Assembly (NCBI GenBank): GCA_030248135.1
Contig: JASANC010004154.1
Span: 1 to 64,000, forward strand
Origin: Theristus sp. LFF4_11
Taxonomy: Eukaryota > Nematoda > Chromadorea > Monhysterida > Xyalidae
Direction: 5' to 3'
Length of the DNA stretch: 64,000 nt
Below are positions 10,720 through 21,400 of the stretch, piece by piece. Numbering within the stretch: the stretch's first letter is position 1; every line of letters begins with the position of its first letter. The notes beneath the pieces are model-generated. The model worked only from the letters and a program-made list of their open reading frames with translations, was not told the origin of the DNA and did not search any database. A program made the position numbers and the translations under genes.

Positions 10720-12490
10720 TAAAAATTATGCGGTTTTTACACAGTTTTTTTAAGCTAACTTGTCCATGAAATTTTTTGAAATGTCCTTGAAATGTAACCC
10801 ATTTGATTCATGCGCTGATCATTTATTTCTATGGTTCTTGTTGTTGTGATTTTTCTTGTTGCTTTTCTGTGCTCATTGTCGGTTATCATTTCCGGTGTTT
10901 CAAAATTTACGTGATTTTCAGCACTTTTCGAATTGAATTTATAGATTAGATTTGATTTGATTTGAAGTAAACACCCCGCTTAGTCAGTATGTGTAGCGAG
11001 CGAACATTTCGCAATAAACGATTTTCATCTGTCTGTTCCATTTCTGCGCAGCACGTGTGTTACGTGCCACTTGGATATTCCTGTCTAGCATCGCGCACTT
11101 TTTAGTACCGAAGCGCAGCTAAGCTTATGCAATATCAGCACTGGCTTGCGTTTGACTTATTTTCAGAGTTGAAGATGTTTTTTGGTCGCCTTGTGCGTTT
11201 TCAAGGCAAGGCTAATCGGTTTAGTGAGCAGTCACTTGCCAATGACGTGACTTGGTTGTTGAAGTTTTTTCGGATCTTTTCCAGGAGTTATCATTGTTGT
11301 TTGTCGGTTTCATTTGTTGTATTTCTGTCGTGATACGAGTAATTGTTTTCAGTAAACACAATCCCGGGTACCCAATCCCGCTCTTTTTGTTTTTTTTTGC
11401 GTAATTGTACGGTTGATTTGTTTCTTCATTGTAAGTCTGATTATGTGTGTGTTACCATTTGCTCAGGAGTTCGTTTTTACCGTTTCAATGCGAATAAAAG
11501 TGTGAACTTTTGCAAAACGTTTGAAGTTTTGAAGACTGTTTTGTTCCAGCCAGACAAAGTGGTGCGCAGCTCATTCTGGTGTGTACTTTTTTCGGACCGG
11601 TTTTCTCGTGTTTTTTCTGCCATAGCAATGTTATATTGAAACAGTTCCCGACAAAACAAACCGGTTTTCAACAAAGTTTTAATACGCTTTTCCAAGGTAA
11701 AATTACCCGCATTGGGCTGACGTTAATTGTTTTTTTTTCAGAAACAGCAACGTTTTACAGCTGAAAGTGCATTTTTGCGGCAAAAACTGCGTGAAATTGC
11801 CGACTGGGAAAAATGAGCAACGCCGATTCTTTGTGACAGCCGCGTGCTTTTGGACCAGTAAGTTGCGCAAAAAATCAAAACACGGTTGGGTTGCTGCCAA
11901 CCCGAAAGTTTACCTTTTGAAGTGTACGCGGGTGGTGCTGTAAACACGTGCGCTTGTTAATGATAACCAGTGACAGCTTGATTTCTGTTTTTGGCAGTGG
12001 TTCTCTTGCCATGAGACGGCATGGCTTTATCTGCTTTTAGTTTTTTATGCTTTTTTGTACAATTGAAAACAATTAGCTTTTAACGGCGCGTCAAATTTGA
12101 ATTCATCCATTCATTCAAAAAACAATCTGCACTGATTGGCTGCATTTTGTTTGCTTAGACAAATCAGTAAGCCCATGACAAAAAAAAACTGCTGACCACC
12201 TTTGAGAAACACATTTTAACCGCTGTAAATTGTGTTTATTTGTAACAACGGTTATTGGCTGATTTCGCATTTCGATTTCCGAACGGCGTTTCCTTCCAAG
12301 TTCGCTGTGTTATTTCAGCAACCGATAGTGCAAATCGCCCTTTTTTATCTTTCCAGATCACAACTGTCAATCAAGATCCGCCGTACCTTTCAAAAAAGCT
12401 ATATCCTGGTGACAGACAGTGGCACTTTGACAACTCAATTCTGAGATATTTCAAAAGCCTTCAATCTCCGACCTCAGTGGTCACACAAAA
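10720..12490. other. Intergenic, TECR to ASPG
   Basis: It is T-rich with no convincing exon. It should hold the TECR 3' UTR and the ASPG promoter and 5' UTR. Short T-rich open frames lack homology and splice context. No terminal repeats were recognised. Confidence 0.5.
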
Positions 12491-15400
12491 ATGGCGACCA
12501 ACACCAATCAGACACCACCAAAGGAGCCGCTGACCATTGGTGTGCCGCCAACGACCACGCCACGAAGCAACAATAACAACAACAACAATGACAGCCCGCC
12601 GTCAACAACGACAAAACCCGTCACTACCAATGAGAACTTGCTGTCGGCGAATGTAGACACAGGGTGTGGGCACAGTTCAGACAGCAGCGACACGAGCGTC
12701 CATGTGAAACGCATCGACTCTGCGTACACGCCGAAGGCCTTCAAACTGACCACCACCGCCGGACCGCTGAGCACGAACGCGAAGGTGCGTTCAGGTTTTT
12801 TTCCGAAATTTGATTGACAGTTTTTTTCCACAGGTGCACTGAGTTGTTTTTGTGAGCTGCATTGGAAGCTTTTTTGAAAAAATGTGATTGTTTCGCTGGA
12901 ACTTAGATCTGCATCTGCATGCGCTTTCTTTCTCGTAATTTGCTGGGCGCTGGCCGCTTGAAGCGCCATGTGGTGCGCAGACGGTTTTTTGGGTCATTCA
13001 TGAAGCAGTATTTAGTGACCGCGTAGCTACGCGTCACTAAATGGTGTTTCATGAATGCCGCTTTGTTATGACAAGCGTGAGCAGACAAACATTTCCATTC
13101 GATTTCTTTTTTGTGGATGGAGGATGAAGGCAAATAGTTTGTGCAGTCAACAAGCGATACTGTTCGTTAAAAACGGTTCTTTGCGGTAAAATTACGTTGA
13201 ATTTTATATCTACATCCATAAGTGATGGTGAAGTAGGGATGGCACGAAAAAAACCGTTTTTTCATAAAAGTAACTTGTGTTTAACCGTCTTTTTTACGCC
13301 AAAAATAAAAAGCCGGTTTTTTAGCAACAGAAAATCTGAGTTTTCAGTCGTCGAAACAAATCCAAATTTGTCGAATCCACAATTTTGTTAACACACCTAG
13401 AGCTGCAGCATATTAATCAGCGTTTTTTCAGCTGCAGCCAATTCATTTGGAGGATTTTCTGAAGTTTCTGAAAATAGTATATGAATCTATATGAACCTTT
13501 TTTGTTGCTGTTAGTTGTGTTTTACTTTGTGCATTGACGCATGACATCAAAATGCGCTGATTTTAACTCTCAAATCTCAACCATAAACCTGTTTTCCTCT
13601 CAGCCACTGTTTGCTAAAAACAACTTGCACGTTGCATTTTTTTTCAGTTTGGTGGATTACTTCAGAAAGTTTACAAGTTTTGGACGAATTATTAAACATA
13701 TCCCAAAATGACCGCTGTGCTTCGCTCACGTTCTTTTGCCAGAGTAGCTGATGCTGAACAGCGCTGCGAAATTGGAAAAGTGCACAGCGAAACTGATTTA
13801 TTTCATGCCAAGCTGAAATTGAACTATTTGCAAGTGGAGGTTTGGAAGGAATACGGCTGTGAACTTGAAACTGATTAAAATTGCCATTCGCATTTATTTT
13901 TATTCTTCATTTTAGGCTCACCCGAAGAACTGGCCGGTGAGGCACTTTTTGCAGTTTTTTTGGGTAGCACTAACATAAGCTTGCCAAACGTTGGGTAGCC
14001 ATCATAACCCCGATTTTCAAAGTAGTTTTTTCAAGTTTCAAAAGTCTTTCAGCTCTTTCATCCTACCAACTGGTATTTGTTTGGGGCGTTTTGCTGTTGT
14101 GCTTGCGGACACACTTTACGTCTGTTTAAAAATAGGCTCATCCGACAAAAACACCAGTTCTTTTCCGGTGCTAACTGTGCGTAAATCTGATTTTTTCTCA
14201 ATCTTGGGAGTGAAAATGACCGGAATCTCTGCGGTTTAAAAAAAACTTTGAAAGACAACGCCCTGAAATAACAACGTTAACTCAAAAGACGTTCATGCAA
14301 AATGCAAATTTTGTATCCTCAGTTGCCTTCTGATCATCGTATCTTGAACCTTTGTTTTGCTTTCGAGAAAAAAAAACGCTTGCGACGCTTGTCATGCTGC
14401 TAAAAAACTGCTCCTTTGGGGCTTCGGGTTGCTGCAAATGTAGCACACTTAAAACTAACCCCAAGTCAGCCGTCAACAACATATATCACTAACAAAAAAC
14501 ACTTCCGCTTTCGTAACAAAAGCAATGGGGTTTGGTTAACCTGAAATAAAAATTCCTGATTCCAGCCGAACAAAAAATGCCGACAACTTTCAGGATTTAG
14601 CGAAACGCGTCCAATTGCCGTCGTCCGTTGACGCGAAGGCGGATCTGGAGAGTCGCGTGCTCGTGCTCTACACGGGCGGCACCATCGGCATGAAATCACA
14701 CGACGGCGGTGAATTCTGACGCAACGTTTAAAAACATTAGAGCGGAAAAGTGGAGTTTCTTTCGCATAAAAACATTTGAAGTCGTCGAAAGCAGTTGCGC
14801 TTTTTCAGCTGTTTGATACCAACAAACAATGGGCATTCGAAGTGCGCAGGGTGTAAACGGACAACCCGGATGTCTGAACTCAGTGTACCCAAAAACCTTC
14901 GTGTTGTCATAATTTTAAGACCGAAGGTAGCTACAGAAAGTTGGGGATTGTTCGTTTACACCGTGCCCGCATGTTGCCCACTTGCATTGAACTTGCAAAC
15001 GCGCGTGTTCACCATCACATGCTGCCTGGCGGACGCCAGATTGGCATGATGCCGTCAAAGAACAACACCAAGCGCACCTGGTGACAGGTTCTCCAACAAA
15101 CGTGCGCTACAAAGCACGCAGCACCGCAAACTTCTCCGTTTTGTTTGCAGTGTACGCCCCGGAGCCGAACTATCTGCCGGACGCGATGCGCAAAGTGCCG
15201 CACTTGAACGACACCGACTACGTACGGCGGCACTACCCGGACGCCGATCCACAGCCGTTCTGCCTGCCGCCGGTGAAGATGTGCACCCGGCGGATACTGT
15301 GGTGGATCGTCGAGTACGAACCGTTGCTGGACAGCTCCGATATGACGTTCGATGATTGGATACGGATCGCGAAGGATATTTATGTGCGTGCGCGCATGTG

Positions 15401-18400
15401 CATGGGGTTCTTTTGTTTTCTGGTGTGGTGGAAGTAGTTCTCGTTGATTGGCTCTCTGGTACAGTCTACCTCTATAACATATCCAGCTAGCTGATTGGTT
15501 GGTGATCACGTGATGCATGCACCACGTCTCACGTGATCACCATCAATCAATCAGTCGGTTGTCTATAAATTACAGTTCGACTGTAGGTCGAAGTGAGTTT
15601 GTTCTGATTGACAATCCTTTGCACTGTCACAAATAATGGATGCTGCAGCAATGGCTGCTATCGCTGTTTTCGCATCATTTGGTCACTTTTTGTTCATCTA
15701 TCTATCTATCTATACTACTAAAACAGGTAGACCGTGTGTCTTAGCGTGTCAATTTTGGTCGATTTAAATTGGCGCCAATCTATTCTGAATTTGCCATATA
15801 TATATCATCATCTCTAGCTGCACTCCAGGGCCCCAATCAATATGCGTTTGCACGCAAAGATAGACAAAATTTTTTATGGCTGTGCGGCAATTTGAAATCA
15901 CCGAAACTTGACGTATTCTGTCGGCAGATTCGTGCAAAAAAATTGGGGAAAAAGCTAATCAGAATCTTTCCTCACTAAATAATTTTATTTTATATAGTAT
16001 TCGAACTACGTTCGGGCGCGACACATCTTTTCAGCTGTGCGGCTTTTCCACACATCATTCAACATTACGCCGCCTCCTTTACACGAAAAGATAGAACTTC
16101 ATTACAATAGCTAACAAGAAGTAATTGATTGTTTCTGAACAAAAAATAGACTGTAGTTCCACAAGATATAGATTGCAGCATCAACAAAGATGTGGCCATG
16201 ATCGACGGCGAAGCAGTGGAACGGTCCACATAAAATCGATCAATTTTTTAACGAGAGTAACAGTTGAATGATTCTGATCAGAAGAGGTTTTTTAAATATT
16301 TTGGACGGGAATTTTAAACGAAGCAGTTGGGTGTTGCTGATCAAAAATTGTTTTATCATACTTTTAACCGCCATGACAGTAAAATGCAACTCATTAAGAA
16401 GCTTAAAAGATTGCTTTTTGAACGGGATAGCTGTTGCTGATCATACAAGATTGTTTTTATTATACTGAACAGAAATGACAGCGAAATGCAGCTGACTGAA
16501 CCAGGTTGCTTTCAATTTTTTTAAATATTTTAAACCGGTATCAGCTGATTGTTGCTGATCAAACGACATGTTTTTTTAAATTTTTTTGAACAGGAATAGC
16601 AAAGATTGATTTTGATGCTTTGAGCGGGAATGACTGTTAATTGTCGCTCATCATCAAAAGATTGTTTTTTGATACCTTAAACGGGAATGATTTTTTAATA
16701 TTTTGAACGGGAATAGCATTTGAGTGTGGCTGATCAAAGATTATTTTATTATACTTTTAACGGTCATGATAGTGAAATGAAACTGACTAAAAAGATTGAA
16801 AGATTGCTGCTGATTTTGAACGGGATTTCAAAAAGATTTTGAACATGATAGTTGTTGCTGATCATAATACAAGATTGTTTTTGTTATACTGAAAAGAAAT
16901 GAAAGCGAAATGCAGCTGACTAAAACAGATTGCTTTTAGTTTTTTTAATATTTTAAACCGGTATCGGTTGATTGTTCCAGATCAAACGACGTTTTTTTAA
17001 TTTTTTTTGATCAGGAATGGTAGTTGAACGACATTTGACGACATGGAAAAGCTAACAAAACAAGATTGATTTTTGATATTTTGAGGGAATGGCTGTTAAT
17101 TGTCGCTGATCAAAGAACATTTTTGATACTTTAAACGGGAATGACAGTGGAATACAAAAAAGAATTAAACTACACTTAAGCGATATTGAAGAAGGTAACA
17201 AATCAGAGTTTATCTTGATACTTTAAATGGCAGTTGTTTGTTGCTAATTAAAAAAGATTGTTTTTCATATTTTGAATGGCAATGCAGTTATGTTGCTACT
17301 GTTGCTTGCAGATCAAAGAATATTTACGCTGAATTAAAAAAACAGCGGTTCTCATCAAAATGATTGGCAAGTTGAAAAATAGTATCTGTGGCTCTGAATG
17401 ATGCTGAAACAGCATTAACCAAACCACATAGTAATACGTGATACGGTGACTAAATCAGGTTACGATTGAATCGACAGCAATAAAATCAGCAAAATCACAT
17501 ACTTGACAAAAAACACTGTTTTCAAAAAACTGAAATGCTATGATTTTCAAAAAATAGAAGCATCGACGGATACGAGTTATTTAAAAATGAACGTTCATTT
17601 CTATGATAAATCAACAACAGTCGGTTGAAGCAGCTCAAAATCAAAATGCAATGCATTTTTAGTCCGGATCGTGGGCATAGGTCAAAAAGCGAAAATCCAC
17701 TCAAAAATAATAATTGTAGTTATCAGCTAACCGTGCCGTAGGCACGGGTCAATTTGCTAGTTACAAAAAATTGCAGCACTCAATTGTGTTTTCGTCTTGA
17801 ATGATATGAGTCTCACATGTGGCTTATTACTCTTGTTGAGATCTGTTTTCTGTTCAGAACTGCTACCAAAAATACGACGGCTTTGTGGTGCTGCACGGGA
17901 CGGACACGTTGGCGTACACATCCAGTGCGCTCAGTTTCATGCTGGAGAACCTTGGCAAGCCTGTGGTCATCACGGGCGCTCAGGTAAAAAAACCCGGTTT
18001 TTGTTGTCACAGAAGTGCTGAAATAGTTTTTTTCGGGATATAATAGCTGTCACAGATTCTTTGTATGTTTTCTGGCCTCTCAGCGCAGAAAAAGGGTGAG
18101 AAAATTGAATAAGATTTCGATTTTTTGTCAGATTCCAGTTGTCGAGGTGCGAAGCGACGGCCGTGAGAATTTGATCGGAGCCTTGATTGTTGCGGGCGGC
18201 TATGACATTCCTGAAGTTGGTCTCCGCTTTTTTCGGTCGTGCATTTGTGTTTCAGAGGTTTTTTTTCAATTGTGCCCCCCCCCCCCACCGGTTCCAGAAA
18301 TCCGACCGTTGCAAACTCGAGTGGTTTGGTGTGAAGCACCATTCATGGAGCTTGAAGCGTCAGCGTCACTTCACCGGCCGTGATGTTCGCTGCACGTTCA

Positions 18401-21400
18401 TGAATGAAACATAGCGCAGCTTCGAGCGCACGCTACTGCATGAATGGGCGTCAACTGGGTGTTGAGCATCCCGCAAACGGTGCCCATTTGGTTATGCTGT
18501 GTCTGCCAATTCAATCAAATCTACCCAATCAAATTCTCGTATGATAAAAGCTGCGTACATAAAATGCACTTAGGTCTCCGTGTACTTCAACAATAAACTG
18601 CTGCGCGGCAATCGTGTGTCGAAGCTGGACAACAGCGGACTGGACGCATTCAACAGTCCCAACATGGCGCCGCTCGCACAAATGGAGATCACTGTGAAAG
18701 GTGTGCTGTGCCAATGGAGATGGATTGTTGTATTGTTGACATTGTTGTCGTTTTTTAATCTGACCGGTGGATTTATTGCTTTTTTCTCTTGTTGTACAAT
18801 GCCAGCACTGCGTGTGTTAATTTCTGAAATTTTTGCACAAACTTTTTCCTCAGTCGACTGGGACTCGATCTTTCGTCCGCCGGCCACCGAGCCGTGTCGT
18901 GTCCATTCGAACCTGAACCGCCGTGTCGGCATGTTGCGCATCTTTCCGTCGATCGCCATCGAAGCGGTAAACTTGCCCGTTTGCAATGTCCACTCGCTGG
19001 TTGGCTGCATCGTTGGACATAAAGTGAAAGCACACTGATTGAATAGTTTTCAGTTTCAGGTTTTTCAGAAAGGCTAGAGTTGATGACGGGCAATAAATTT
19101 AGCGGGTGAATCGCCGCTCTCTTGCAAAGTTTAGAAATGAAAAAACCGGCAAAAAATTTATGAAAAAGATGCTCGGTTCTGTTTTTTGCGGTGCAGGTTC
19201 GCGCATTCCTCTCGCCACCGATGGAGGGTGTCGTGTTGCAGACGTTTGGCGCCGGGAATCTGCCGAGCTGCCGACTGGACATTCTGGCGGCCATCAGAGA
19301 GGCCACACGACGTGGTGTGCTGATCGTGAATTGCTCGCAGTGTATCAAGGGAGCCGTTGATATTCACTATGCCACTGGAAAGGTCGGTGTCGCGCGAAAT
19401 CATGTCATTGATTTTCGCTATTTTTTGACTTCCATTTCGGTATTCCACATGTTTTTCTGAACGTCAGTCCGTTTCCGGTTTTTATTAAACAATGAATTCA
19501 CTGAGCGGCGGTTAATTGAGTGATTGGTGCCACGCGTAATTGAGCCAATCTGCGTTCACGTCGCTGATTTTTCTGTTCGTTTCAGATCGGAAACTGCACC
19601 TTGACTTTCACATCTTTTAGTGGCATAAACCTGTGGCGCTCTTGTTGTTCAGATCCTAATGGAAGCCGGCGTCATGGGCGGCTCGGATTTGACGCCGGAG
19701 GCAGCGCTGACGAAACTGTCGTACGTGCTCGGGCATGATGATTGGCCGCTGGACACGAAACGAAGAGTAAGCTTGATGGACGATGGCAGAGTCGTGGTGC
19801 TGTTGGTTTCGTGTTATCGCGAAGCGTGTACGTACCGCCGCAAGAACGTTTGAGATGGAATCGCTCACGAATCACTCCCCGACGTCAGTGCGAAAGAATC
19901 GATTAAATTTGATAGAAGAACTCCATGCCCCATGCCCGTCGTCTGGTCACTGTTTTTACTTTTTACCAATTGAACAACAATGGGTGTCCTTCTGAATGGC
20001 GGTCTGTACGCTTCTCTGGGTTAGCCCTGGCTTAAAACATCGCCTAAAAATCCCATCAACACCAACCACCAACAACAACAACTGATCGATTGATGTATTT
20101 TTTCAACTTTGCATTTCCGATGATGCGCAAGAACATCCGCGGCGAGTTGACCGAGTCCTACCGCGCGCGCATCTCCTCGTTGAGCGGCACGAACCCGATG
20201 GTGGAGTTGGTGCCGAAACTGGTGAAGTTCTTCCGCGTCGGCACCAGCGCCGAGCTGAATCTGCTCAAGGAGGCCTTGTTCCCGGCACTCGTCTGCTCGG
20301 CCGCCGAACGCGGCGACACGCAGCTCATGGACGCGCTCGTCGACAGTGTCAGCGACTGGTTTTTTGTTTTTTTCTGGATTTTTTTCCGGATTTTTTTCTC
20401 AGTTTTATTCCGAATTCTTCATTCAACGCACAAAGGACAAAAAAGTTTTGACAAACAGATGATGAACATCTGCATGTTGTGCTCTTTTGTTCGGGAAAGC
20501 AATTGTGAGGCATCATCGGATGAGCAGATTTCCTGATTGGGATTCGATCCACGCCCAGGTGTCTTTGGGAAGTGTATTGTGCTCAAGAGACGTTTCGAAA
20601 GTTTCCAAGACAAACGTTTTTTCTACTTGCTGCTCCGACAATGTTTCAAGCTCCTCTTGATGATGAATTTATTTTTTTATATATTTTTTTTATTTGTTTG
20701 CGCGCCGGTTCCGGAAACCCTAAGGTACCAAACTCCGGCGGAAACAGGCAATACTGCCCCGAGCCCAATTTGCCCTCGGCTCTGGAGGGAGTAGACCATT
20801 AGATCTTGTTAGGTCACTTTAGTTTCATCATGGTGTGTCTTGTCCGCAGCGAGGTTCGAACTTTCCACCTTCTGAACGGCAGGCGAAAGCCCTACACCTG
20901 CGCTACAGACGCGACTATTATTTGTTGCTTTCCTTTTTGAGTCCAGTTTTGCAGTGGGTCATCAATATCATGAATGCTCTTCTGATGTTTCACACTTACT
21001 ACTTAATGTAGCAGCGGTGGTATCCCCCAATAAACTGATCCGGTCGTCTGTATCTAATCTGGCTTCGAAGAAGTCCAGACTGCTAGTGTTTTTGCAGCGG
21101 CTTTTTGCAACACCCTGCAAATTGGCCGAAATCGTTTCCCCTGTCTCCGCTTCATTAGCAGATGGAATAAAAAACTTTGAATTGAAGAAAAATCTTCCTA
21201 TGCCATCCATGCAGCCAATCACATATTTCGCACGTTGCATATTCCGCTGATGTTTCAGGGTGCGCACTTAGGCCGCGGCGACTACGACCGGCGGACGGCG
21301 TTGCACGTGGCTGCCGCTGAGAACCACGCAGAGACGGTCGAGTACTTGCTGATGAAGGGCGTCAATGTGCACGCACGGTTGGTGGGTGCGCTGGTGTGGC

